Notes under the pieces: model-generated
What the model was told of the DNA's origin: nothing
Seen by the model: the letters and a program-made list of their open reading frames with translations, nothing else
The model's database searches: none
Program-made: the position numbers and the translations under genes
DNA from: Candidatus Fermentibacteraceae bacterium
GTDB lineage: Bacteria > Fermentibacterota > Fermentibacteria > Fermentibacterales > JCC-6
Length of the DNA stretch: 11,630 nucleotides
Direction: 5' to 3'
NCBI GenBank assembly: GCA_030596465.1
Contig: JAUVJW010000027.1
Span: 1 to 11,630 of the forward strand
Part shown: piece by piece, positions 1 to 7,020 of the stretch
Layout of the letters: each line of letters begins with the position of its first letter
Position numbering within the stretch: position 1 is the stretch's first letter

Positions 1-101
1 AGGAACACGGTGGACATATATCTGTGACCAGTAAAACAGGTATCGGCACCAAATTCACAATCAGAATCCCTGTAGCAGGGAGCAGGGAGGATAAATCATG
101 A
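1..101 (+). CDS. Sensor histidine kinase, C-terminal end only (partial)
   Basis: Only the last 32 codons lie in the window, in the frame beginning at base 3 and ending at TGA 99-101. The visible residues run from EHGGHISV through GIGTKFTIRIP, the closing strands of a HATPase_c ATP-binding domain (a GG-x-I-x-V-x-S stretch followed by GxGTxFxIxxP), then a short polar tail. The protein should autophosphorylate on a His located outside the window and pass the phosphate to the regulator encoded next. Its stop codon overlaps that gene's start as ATGA (98-101), so the two are translationally coupled and are very probably a cognate pair. The sensor domain and membrane topology cannot be seen. The fragment is short, but the family motif and the coupling make the call fairly safe. 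Confidence 0.8.
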   Translation, partial: EHGGHISVTSKTGIGTKFTIRIPVAGSREDKS

Positions 102-1456
102 ATAAGGTTCTGATAGTCGATGATGATATTGCTGTAACCAATTACTTTATGGTCTTTCTTATGCAGACTGAGAGATTTGAGTCTACCGTGGTGAATGACT
201 CCAGAGAGGTGGAGAACCTTCTGGAGCAGGAAGTATTTGATGTAGTCATGCTCGATCTGGACATGCCCAATGTAAGCGGTATCGACATACTCAACATGAT
301 GCAGGCTAAGAATATCTCAGTACCGGTTATCATTCTTACCGGGGCGAATGATGTTGATCTGGCCGTAAAAAGCATGAAACGGGGAGCTTTCGACTACCTG
401 ACCAAACCTGTTGATGACGAACACCTTATTGAAGTGCTGGACAGTGCCATTGAGCATGGAGCCATGAGTAAGAAGATAATCAAACCGGCAGATGCTTTCA
501 CTCAGGAAGAATTGAAAGACAGAAAAGATTTTGAGCACCTTCCCACAACCAACAAGGATATGATTCTTCTTTTCCACAATGCTGAGAAAGTAGCGAAATG
601 CGATCTGAGTGTTTTCATATGGGGAGAGCAGGGAACTGGAAAAGAGAGCCTTGCAAGGGCGATTCACCATGCAAGCCTCAGGGCAGATGGGCCATTCGTT
701 GCTGTGGATGCTACTGCTCACAGACTGGATGATTTTTCATCTGAGCTTTTTGGCAGGGCAAAGGATTGGAGCGGTAAACACGATGAGAAACAGGGTTTCA
801 TTGAAACTGCTGCTGGCGGTACTCTTTTTATAGACAACATTGACTGTCTGGAACTGCCAGTTCAAGCCAGGCTGAAAAGAGTGATTCAAAACTCTGAATT
901 CTACCGTGACAACTCTACCGAAATAAAGAAAAGCAATGTTCGAATTATCGTTTCATCAACCCGCGATCTGACCAGCTCCAAGTATCATGACTCTTTCTCA
1001 AGAGACCTGCTGTATCATCTCATGGTAAATTCAATGAGAATTCCATCTCTTCGAGCACGAACCGAAGACATTCCTCTGATTATCGATTACTTCCTGAAAC
1101 AGGAGCTTGCAAAACTGAATCGAGAGGGAAACGCCCTCACCGTTTCAGATGATTTTCTGGATCTGCTCCTGCAGTACAACTACCCGGACAATGTTCAGGA
1201 ACTTCAGAACATTATCGCATGCGCGGTGGTTGGCGCAGAGGGAGACAAGATAACTCTGGATGATCTATCCCCTTACATCCGGGAAAGGATTACTCCAGGA
1301 GAAACAACCGGAGACTTTACACCGACAGTGCTCAAAAATGTTATAACAGACCACATTGAAAAAACCATCAGGTACTGTGGCGGAAATATTAATCAGGCGG
1401 CAACACTTCTTGGTATCTCAGTTGATGAAATAGGCAATCACATGGAAAAAGATTGA
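98..1456 (+). CDS. NtrC-family response regulator with degenerate AAA+ domain
   Basis: A 452-residue regulator with three parts. Residues 1-120 are a receiver with acidic pocket D8/D9, phospho-acceptor D53 (LDLDMP), T81 and K103 (LTKP). Residues about 145-395 are a sigma-54-activator type AAA+ domain. Residues about 407-450 are a Fis-type helix-turn-helix (GGNINQAATLLGIS). Walker A is intact (GEQGTGKE, 176-183), but the other signatures are changed. The ELFG block is followed by RAKDWSGK instead of the GAFTGA loop. Walker B reads FIDNID, so Asn replaces the catalytic Glu. The FR..L..RL arginine-finger segment reads FSRDLLYHL, and the sensor II GNVRxLxN reads DNVQELQN. It therefore probably binds DNA under phosphorylation control without remodelling sigma-54 holoenzyme, as known for GAFTGA-less relatives such as TyrR. 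GGAGG at 86-90 lies 7 nt before the ATG, and the start overlaps the kinase stop. The reading frame is intact, so this is divergence and not a pseudogene. Confidence 0.9.
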   Translation: MNKVLIVDDDIAVTNYFMVFLMQTERFESTVVNDSREVENLLEQEVFDVVMLDLDMPNVSGIDILNMMQAKNISVPVIILTGANDVDLAVKSMKRGAFDYLTKPVDDEHLIEVLDSAIEHGAMSKKIIKPADAFTQEELKDRKDFEHLPTTNKDMILLFHNAEKVAKCDLSVFIWGEQGTGKESLARAIHHASLRADGPFVAVDATAHRLDDFSSELFGRAKDWSGKHDEKQGFIETAAGGTLFIDNIDCLELPVQARLKRVIQNSEFYRDNSTEIKKSNVRIIVSSTRDLTSSKYHDSFSRDLLYHLMVNSMRIPSLRARTEDIPLIIDYFLKQELAKLNREGNALTVSDDFLDLLLQYNYPDNVQELQNIIACAVVGAEGDKITLDDLSPYIRERITPGETTGDFTPTVLKNVITDHIEKTIRYCGGNINQAATLLGISVDEIGNHMEKD

Positions 1457-1459
1457 CAG

Positions 1460-1843
1460 TTACCAGCTTGCGTTCCCATTCTCTATAAAACCGTGGGATG
1501 GCACAGCCTGACATTCCAGCCTCCAGTTCTGACCGTCAACAGTATATCCGTATGCCCCGGCTTCAGGACAGGTTGCCGGCGCTACCTCCGTTAATGTGGA
1601 AGGCAACTCGCCATGTTGAGCCTGATACATTGTAATTGATGTCGCAATTGTATGCATATTTGCCCGACACGCATTCTGCTTTGCAAGATCTATTCCCGCA
1701 GTAAGATTCGGAGTATTCACATCGGAAGGGGCAACCTCCGGAGTAATCTCTTCTGCTGGAATGTTTATGGCAGGGTCAGTTTCGGGCTGGTTTCCACAAC
1801 CGGCTACCAGCAGAACTAAAGAGAGAATGGCAAAGTATTTCAT
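1460..1843 (-). CDS. Lipoprotein with pilin/pseudopilin-like C-terminal domain
   Basis: The ATG at 1843 is chosen because AGGAG lies 7 nt upstream and the product begins with a clean lipoprotein signal peptide: MKYF, a hydrophobic run, then lipobox LVAGC with acylated Cys16. Longer in-frame starts upstream would bury this signal. The 127-residue product then has a Pro/Glu/Thr-rich linker (about 18-47) and a globular part (about 52-127). That part resembles the globular half of type IV pilins and type II secretion pseudopilins: CRANMHTIATSITMYQAQHG, a CPEAG...YGYTV segment, a second Cys (C111) and the ending HGFIENGNASW. C92 and C111 could form a disulfide. The usual pilin N-terminal helix and prepilin peptidase site are absent; the lipid anchor replaces them. 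The gene is convergent with the response regulator (3 nt between stop codons) and divergent from the antiporter. Lipoprotein assignment is strong; the pilin-like fold is inferred from motif pattern. Confidence 0.8.
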   Translation of the reverse strand: MKYFAILSLVLLVAGCGNQPETDPAINIPAEEITPEVAPSDVNTPNLTAGIDLAKQNACRANMHTIATSITMYQAQHGELPSTLTEVAPATCPEAGAYGYTVDGQNWRLECQAVPSHGFIENGNASW

Positions 1844-1914
1844 ATCATCACTCCTTTGATTATTGTTACAGACGGTCGAATTTACGCAAATCATGGCAAC
1901 AATGAAAGAGGAAC

Positions 1915-3126
1915 ATGGAAACGGAATCAATATTCATACTTGGTACACTGCTCTTCACAGGATTCATTGCAGGAAGGATTGCTTCAAAATCAGGACTTCC
2001 GGCAGTGACAGGTTACATTCTTGCCGGTGTTCTTCTTAACCCACAGGTGTTTGATATCATCTCTCCATCATTTGTTAACAGCTCGGATTTGATCACAACA
2101 CTAACCCTCTCTATAATTACTTTTTCCGTTGGTGCCAGCCTTTACCTGCCAAAAATAAAAAGAGTCGGAAAAACAATTGGTGTTGTTGCGCTCTTCGAAG
2201 CCCAGTTCGCCAATCTCTTCATTGCTGTGGGTTTTGCTTTGTTGATTCCTGTCCTTGTACCTGAAATGGCACAGTACGCCGTGCCTGTGGCTCTTCTTTT
2301 CGGAGCTCTTGGCTCCCCGACGGATCCTTCCGCCACCCTGGCGGTTGCCCATCAGTTCAAATGTGACGGACCTGTGACCAGAACGGTTATGGGTGTGGCA
2401 GCAATGGATGATGGCATAGGAATGCTTAACTACAGTCTTGCCGCAGCAGTAGCCACAGTGCTCATTGCTCACAACTCCTTAAATACAAGCTCCATTCTCT
2501 CTCCTCTCTTGAAGATAGGTTCTTCCCTGGCAGCAGGGGCATTTTTCGGTGGTCTTTTTGCCCTGCTTGAGAAAAAAATGAACATCAGCGCCACATCTCA
2601 AATGCTCGCACTGCTTCTTGGCACTCTCTACAGTTGTTACGGAGTTTCAATGCTTATTAATGCGGATCCGCTTCTGGCAGTAATGACCATGGGCTTCGTT
2701 ATGGTAAACGCAGGCGAGTGGTGCAGACAAATTCCTGAAAAAATCTCGGGCACTGTTGAAGAAATAGTTTTTATTCTTTTCTTCACTGTCAGCGGTATGA
2801 AACTGGACTTCTCTGTACTCAAATCCTCAGCCCTGCTTGTTCTGCTCTTTGTAGTCCTCAGGGTCTCCGGCAAATTTGCAGGCACCAACCTTGGCGCAAG
2901 ACTCACATCAGCCCCGAAACCTGTACGAAAATACACTGGCTTCTGCCTGGTTCCACAGGGTGGCATAGTTATTGGACTGGCTCTGGTGCTTCATTCAATG
3001 CCTGCTTTTCACGCCTTCGCCGATACCCTGATCAACGTAATACTGGGAACGGTTGTTATCAATGAACTGATCGGACCAATGTTCTCCAAATGGGCACTGA
3101 AAAACGCGGGAGAGTTCCACACATGA
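1915..3126 (+). CDS. CPA-family cation/proton antiporter (Kef/NhaP-like)
   Basis: A 403-residue, strongly hydrophobic protein with about 12 membrane segments and no cytosolic TrkA domain. It belongs to the monovalent cation:proton antiporter superfamily, exchanging Na+ or K+ for H+ across the inner membrane. Diagnostic features are the SPTDP motif of the unwound helix (134-138, with D137), the Asp pair in AAMDDGIGML (D165/D166) that binds ion and protons, the LFFTVSGMKLDFS segment typical of Kef-like members (288-300), and PQGGIVIGLAL (347-357). The Asp-Asp pair suggests an electrogenic type, but substrate cannot be assigned. The ATG at 1915 is preceded by an AGAGG-type site at short spacing, so the start is reasonable but not certain. 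The 71-nt gap shared with the divergent lipoprotein gene must hold its promoter; no convincing -35/-10 pair stood out. An inverted repeat lies about 100 nt after the stop. Confidence 0.9.
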   Translation: METESIFILGTLLFTGFIAGRIASKSGLPAVTGYILAGVLLNPQVFDIISPSFVNSSDLITTLTLSIITFSVGASLYLPKIKRVGKTIGVVALFEAQFANLFIAVGFALLIPVLVPEMAQYAVPVALLFGALGSPTDPSATLAVAHQFKCDGPVTRTVMGVAAMDDGIGMLNYSLAAAVATVLIAHNSLNTSSILSPLLKIGSSLAAGAFFGGLFALLEKKMNISATSQMLALLLGTLYSCYGVSMLINADPLLAVMTMGFVMVNAGEWCRQIPEKISGTVEEIVFILFFTVSGMKLDFSVLKSSALLVLLFVVLRVSGKFAGTNLGARLTSAPKPVRKYTGFCLVPQGGIVIGLALVLHSMPAFHAFADTLINVILGTVVINELIGPMFSKWALKNAGEFHT

Positions 3127-3225
3127 AATCCGGATTACTCTGTCAAATAATAAGCGTTGTGTCCTGCCAGCTCTTCCTTGTTCCGGCAGCTTCGCCGGGA
3201 TCAGCCCTTTGTCTTAACCAGTTGG

Positions 3226-3264
3226 ATTAAGAAAGGAGGCCGTCTTCTATCCGCCTTTCTTAAT
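3226..3264. terminator. Inverted repeat, probable bidirectional terminator
   Basis: A perfect 11-bp inverted repeat, ATTAAGAAAGG at 3226-3236 and CCTTTCTTAAT at 3254-3264. It can extend past one A-G mismatch by two more G-C pairs, leaving an 11-nt loop at 3240-3250. It lies between two convergent genes, beginning about 100 nt after the antiporter stop and only 8 nt beyond the stop of the DUF445 gene on the other strand. That position suits a shared terminator. The outer stem supplies a T-rich 3' side on both strands, but there is no long U-tract, so efficiency is uncertain. The rest of the 3127-3272 gap shows only weak competing hairpins around 3183-3198. Confidence 0.5.
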
Positions 3265-3272
3265 GCGGCATC

Positions 3273-4589
3273 TTATCCTCTCTTCGACAGCAATTTCTCT
3301 GCAAGCCAGAAAATTCCAGTTGCCGCAAGAAGAACAACTACAAACCGCTGATCTATAAGAATTAGACCGGCAAACATTCCCAGGATTCCACCAAAGAGTT
3401 CGATTCCTGCCAGGCTTTCTCCACTTACATCAGTGATCAGTTCTTCAAGCTGCTGGAGTTCAAATTCATTGACTTTTTTCTTGACCATTTTCTTAACATC
3501 AATCTTGTGTGCGTGCTGCAGCATGAAATTCCTTGCTGTTTTTCTGAACTCCTCGGATTGTATCTTCTTCTCCGCAAAAACCTCAAGCTTTCCAACCGCA
3601 GAATCCAACTGCATTTCAAGCAGACCCCAGAAAGATTCCGATTCAAGATAGGTAATAAGTTTTTCTCTGGCTAAAGCAACACCCTCTGTTTTCATCCAGT
3701 TATCAAGTCTCTGCTTCTGCTTTTCAAAAAAATCAGAAAATCGTTTCTTCACCACCGGGTTATCTCCCATTGATGAAATTGAGGACAAATTGTCTCCTAT
3801 GATGTCCATAACATCCTGGAAGAATGATGGGCTTCGCGCTTTCTCCAAAAGTTTCTCCTTTATTCTGATGCTGTCTATTTTGAGTACTCCCTTGCCAAGC
3901 ATCATTGCTTTCTTTGCCAGAAAACCCTTTGAATCAATCCAGTCTTCAAGTATCTCGTTCACCGTATCAGCTATGGACGAAGCGTTCTTTTCTACAAGGT
4001 TGGTTACCACCATGGTAAGCAGGTTAAGGGTCTCAGGTTTCTCTATTTCCCGCTCGATGGCACTTCTCGCATGGGGCCAGACCCTGTCTGATGACATATT
4101 TTCCGATGTATAGTTCTTAATCAACTCGGCAACTCTGGAAAATAACTGCCCGGCCTGTTCAACTCCTTTGTTCTGTGCGTACCTGCCCACAATTTTTACA
4201 ATATTTGACCTGTTCACTGGCTCCTTTATCCAGCCATGGGCATGACCCAGTATTTCCGACGCTGTCTTCTGAATAAGATCGTTCTCCTCCAGATAGTTCA
4301 ATATTGAATCGGTATCGAGAAGCTGATCTGAAACCGCTGTCGCGATTGCATCGGCAATATCATTTCTTCTTTTTGGTATCAATCCCTGCCTGCCCAGAGA
4401 TGTTCTTTCATGAGGACGAAACAGCATTTTTATGGCGATATAGTTTGTACCAATTCCCACAGTACCCGACAGGCATATCATGAAAATCCACTCAATCCAT
4501 TCGTGATTATAAAAATTCTGGAAAATACCTGATAAAACAGTCAGAAGAGGAAGGACTATTATTGCCACTTTTCTACCGTTCTTTATCAT
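3273..4589 (-). CDS. DUF445 (YheB-like) membrane protein
   Basis: A 438-residue protein of the DUF445 family, whose molecular function is unknown. The family signature is the N-terminal stretch TNYIAIKMLFRPH (48-60) followed by GRQGLIPKRRNDIADAI (66-82). The C-terminus has the family's closing pattern, a Glu-rich amphipathic segment leading into ELFGGILGMFAGLI. Two hydrophobic segments near the N-terminus (about 7-24 and 33-53) and two at the C-terminus (about 396-412 and 414-432) flank a long, charged, mainly helical middle of about 340 residues, suggesting a hairpin anchored at both ends in the inner membrane. AGGGGAG (4595-4601) lies 5 nt before the ATG. It is the last of five co-oriented genes, 70 nt after the hybrid kinase stop. 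Co-transcription with the NO-sensing pair is possible but not shown. Other than the family name, no role should be assumed. Confidence 0.85.
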   Translation of the reverse strand: MIKNGRKVAIIVLPLLTVLSGIFQNFYNHEWIEWIFMICLSGTVGIGTNYIAIKMLFRPHERTSLGRQGLIPKRRNDIADAIATAVSDQLLDTDSILNYLEENDLIQKTASEILGHAHGWIKEPVNRSNIVKIVGRYAQNKGVEQAGQLFSRVAELIKNYTSENMSSDRVWPHARSAIEREIEKPETLNLLTMVVTNLVEKNASSIADTVNEILEDWIDSKGFLAKKAMMLGKGVLKIDSIRIKEKLLEKARSPSFFQDVMDIIGDNLSSISSMGDNPVVKKRFSDFFEKQKQRLDNWMKTEGVALAREKLITYLESESFWGLLEMQLDSAVGKLEVFAEKKIQSEEFRKTARNFMLQHAHKIDVKKMVKKKVNEFELQQLEELITDVSGESLAGIELFGGILGMFAGLILIDQRFVVVLLAATGIFWLAEKLLSKRG

Positions 4590-4659
4590 ATATACTCCCC
4601 TCTAGCGTGTCTTCTCGGAGATTAATGTCATATTGAATTTCTGGAGATTCACCAGGTTC

Positions 4660-6348
4660 TCAGGTCGAAGGACTTGTCCATCGTTTGATCTTTTCATCGA
4701 TATCTTTTACATTCATGGGTTTGCTCAAGTAGTCATCCATTCCGGCAGCCAGGCACTTTTCCCTGTCACCACTCATGGCATTTGCCGTCAGGGCAACCAC
4801 TGGAACAGAGTTATCCAGTTCCCCGGAGACATCTGATCTAATGGCTCTGGTGGCTTCATAACCGTCCATTACCGGCATCTGGCAATCCATAAGAACAACA
4901 TCATACTGAGCAAGTTTTAAAGCATTAATTGCTTCCTCACCGTTCGCGACAGCATCCGCCTTGTACCCGAGTTTCTCCAGGAATTTCATAACAAGCATCT
5001 GATTTACAGGATTGTCTTCAGCAACCAGAACACGGATATTCATATTGGAATCTGCCACAATGTACCGAGTATTAATCGGTTCCTTTTTCCTCTGCTCTGT
5101 AGAGTCGTGTTCTCCCAGTACCCTCACAAGACAAGCCAGCAGGCTTGATTGCTTAAAAGGTTTGGTTAGATAAGCTTTAAAACCTTTCTCTCTAAACTTT
5201 TTTGCATCACCCAGTTGATCCATAGAGGTCAACATGATAATATCTGTCTGTTTAAATTCAGGGTTGTCCAGTATTCTACCCCCAAGAGTTTCCCCGTCCA
5301 TCTCGGGCATCTGCATATCAAGAAGAGCGATTCTAAAAGGATCGCCCTCTGCATAAGACTCCTCGAGCGCGGTAAGAGCATCAGCACCGGAAGATACAAT
5401 CTCATATCTGCATCCCCAGGACATAAGAAGCAGAGAAAGCAGTCTTCTGTTTGTGGCGATATCGTCAACCCCGAGTATCCTGACTCCATTGACTGGTAAT
5501 GGTTTTGCCTGAGGAATCTGCTTATCGCTGAGTGGAAACTCAGCGGTAAACCAGAATTCGGAGCCCTTACCTATCTCGCTGTTAACACCAATATCACCAT
5601 GCATCATATCAACAAGAAGTTTTGATATGCTGAGACCAAGACCTGTTCCACCAAATTTGCGTGTTGTGGATGTATCCGCCTGAGTGAAAGCGTCAAAGAG
5701 AACACTCTGTACATCCTCTGGAATTCCGATTCCACTATCTTTCACCGCAAAGCGGAATCTGGCACGATCTTTCTGTCTTTCCACACAACGAACAGATACA
5801 ATGATCTCTCCTTTGCCTGTAAACTTGATAGCATTACTCACCAGATTTGTTAAAACCTGTCTCAATCTGCCAGGATCACCAACAACATTTGCAGGCATTT
5901 CCGGATCCAGCAAACATACAAATTCCAGATTTTTCTGCTCAACATGAAGAGCATAAAGATCAGAGAACTCTTCAATCATAGAGCGAAGGCTGAAGTCAAT
6001 CATCTCAAACTCGAGCTTACCAGCCTCTATTTTAGAGAAATCAAGAATGTCATTAATAATGTTAAGAAGAGCTTCCCCACTGCTTCGTACCGTTTCCGCA
6101 AACTCTCTTTGCTCACCGGTAAGATCGGTATTCAGCAAAAGCCCTGTCATACCGATAACACCATTCATTGGTGTCCGTATTTCATGACTCATGTTGGCCA
6201 GAAAATCACTCTTCGCCCGATTGGCCGCCTCTGCCTTTTCCTTTGCTTGAAATAGCTCCCTGCTTTTTGTTTCCAGAAGAGCCTCTATCGCCTTCCGAGC
6301 CTTTTGCTCCCGCTCAAGTTTCCTTTTTAAAAGAACTAGTTCATCCAT
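4660..6348 (-). CDS. Soluble hybrid histidine kinase with two receivers, H-NOX partner
   Basis: A 562-residue cytosolic hybrid kinase with no membrane segment and no sensor domain. Residues 1-45 form a charged coiled coil. The HisKA dimerisation domain follows, with phospho-acceptor H55 in ANMSHEIRTPMNGVIGM. HATPase_c spans about 155-272, with N-box N168/N172, G1 box DSGIGIP (204-210) and G2 box GGTGLGLSI (233-241). Receiver 1 spans about 288-410 (D295/D296, phospho-acceptor D344, T374, K396). Receiver 2 spans about 438-556 (E444/D445, D488, T521, K543). All key residues are present in both receivers, so both look competent for phosphotransfer. The ATG at 6348 is 12 nt after the H-NOX stop, with AAGGA unusually close to it; translational coupling may compensate. 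The context says this kinase is controlled by direct contact with the H-NOX protein, as known for H-NOX-associated kinases. No histidine phosphotransfer protein or output regulator is encoded nearby. Confidence 0.93.
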   Translation of the reverse strand: MDELVLLKRKLEREQKARKAIEALLETKSRELFQAKEKAEAANRAKSDFLANMSHEIRTPMNGVIGMTGLLLNTDLTGEQREFAETVRSSGEALLNIINDILDFSKIEAGKLEFEMIDFSLRSMIEEFSDLYALHVEQKNLEFVCLLDPEMPANVVGDPGRLRQVLTNLVSNAIKFTGKGEIIVSVRCVERQKDRARFRFAVKDSGIGIPEDVQSVLFDAFTQADTSTTRKFGGTGLGLSISKLLVDMMHGDIGVNSEIGKGSEFWFTAEFPLSDKQIPQAKPLPVNGVRILGVDDIATNRRLLSLLLMSWGCRYEIVSSGADALTALEESYAEGDPFRIALLDMQMPEMDGETLGGRILDNPEFKQTDIIMLTSMDQLGDAKKFREKGFKAYLTKPFKQSSLLACLVRVLGEHDSTEQRKKEPINTRYIVADSNMNIRVLVAEDNPVNQMLVMKFLEKLGYKADAVANGEEAINALKLAQYDVVLMDCQMPVMDGYEATRAIRSDVSGELDNSVPVVALTANAMSGDREKCLAAGMDDYLSKPMNVKDIDEKIKRWTSPST

Positions 6349-6360
6349 TTTCCTTCATCT

Positions 6361-6906
6361 CTACTTGAACTGGATATTCAGAATACACTCATCAGCACCA
6401 TCAAGCATACACTCAAGATGGTGATATGTTATTGATCTGCCAAAATACGCTGCCAGCCCCTCAAGAAGACCTTCCATCAATCGGCAAAGCTTCCTCTCTG
6501 ACCGGTAATGAAGAACCGCAGTGTTCTCATCAACAAATTCAACCCTGAGTATCGGGGGATTGACATCCCCGTAAAGCTTCCTGACCTCAATATGAATAAC
6601 TCCATCAACTGTTTTCAGAAATTCAAGCGGGGAATCAAAACCCTCAAGAAACACAGGAAATGTTTCCGCCAGAACCGGGAACATGTACTTCCCGAACTCG
6701 AAAAGCAGGTCACTGACCGAGATATCAGTCTTCTCTGAAAGTAATGTAACCGCATGGATAAGATCTGAATCAGGATATGTCTCGGGACCTATGAAAGGAG
6801 GGGTATCAGAGACAAACTCCGCTTTGTCAAAAATATCCTCCATAACATCATCACCGAATTTTTCAATAATCAGACTCTCCAGTACATTGAAAACGATTCC
6901 TTTCAC
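6361..6906 (-). CDS. H-NOX heme-based nitric oxide sensor
   Basis: A GTG start at 6906 is chosen because GGAGG (6914-6918) lies 7 nt upstream and the product then begins MKGIVFNVLE, the conserved H-NOX N-terminus; length (181 aa) matches the family. H-NOX (HNOB) proteins bind heme and sense NO or O2 for partner kinases or cyclases. Visible signatures are proximal heme ligand H105 in VIHIEVRKLY, the propionate-binding YxSxR motif (Y134, S136, R138), GxxYPD (40-46) and HLECMLDG (163-170). The position matching the distal Tyr140 of the Thermoanaerobacter O2-binding H-NOX is L143, so an NO-selective sensor is expected. C141, H163, C166 and C174 match the spacing of the zinc/redox site described in Vibrio and Shewanella relatives. 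The hybrid kinase follows after 12 nt as its likely output. A candidate promoter and a small dyad lie upstream. The family call is secure; ligand choice is inference. Confidence 0.94.
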   Translation of the reverse strand: MKGIVFNVLESLIIEKFGDDVMEDIFDKAEFVSDTPPFIGPETYPDSDLIHAVTLLSEKTDISVSDLLFEFGKYMFPVLAETFPVFLEGFDSPLEFLKTVDGVIHIEVRKLYGDVNPPILRVEFVDENTAVLHYRSERKLCRLMEGLLEGLAAYFGRSITYHHLECMLDGADECILNIQFK

Positions 6907-6926
6907 TGCATAACCTCCAGTTCGAC

Positions 6927-6943
6927 GGTTTCCAAACCAGTTT
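6927..6943. promoter_or_regulatory. Small overlapping dyads in the H-NOX leader, possible operator
   Basis: GGTTT-CC-AAACC (6927-6938) overlaps AAAC-CA-GTTT (6934-6943). Both sit just downstream of the candidate promoter and before the Shine-Dalgarno site, where a repressor could act. They match none of the NO-responsive sites I know (NorR, NsrR or FNR/DNR boxes), and such short dyads arise by chance, so this is only a pointer. Confidence 0.2.
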
Positions 6944-6948
6944 GATTG

Positions 6949-6978
6949 AAAATACCGTGTACAGCCCGTCGTGGTCAA
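6949..6978 (-). promoter_or_regulatory. Candidate sigma-70-type promoter for the H-NOX/kinase pair
   Basis: On the minus strand TTGACC (6973-6978, 5 of 6 to the -35 consensus) is followed after 18 nt by TATTTT (6949-6954, 4 of 6 to the -10 consensus). It lies in the 114-nt gap between the protease stop and the H-NOX start, which is long enough for its own promoter, and places the start of transcription near 6942, giving a leader of about 36 nt. The -10 match is modest. Confidence 0.4.
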
Positions 6979-7020
6979 TACTGCCGGGCGAGAAAAGGAA
7001 ACTGCATTAATCGAAAATGT

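Noticed and set aside
74..87. Tandem heptamer AGCAGGG x2 before the response regulator start.
   Set aside because: It is two copies only, lies inside the kinase C-terminal codons and partly forms the Shine-Dalgarno site; not evidence of slippage control.
3183..3198. Hairpin CCGGC-AGCTTC-GCCGG after the antiporter as an intrinsic terminator.
   Set aside because: The stem is only 5 bp and no U-tract follows; the longer inverted repeat downstream is the better candidate.
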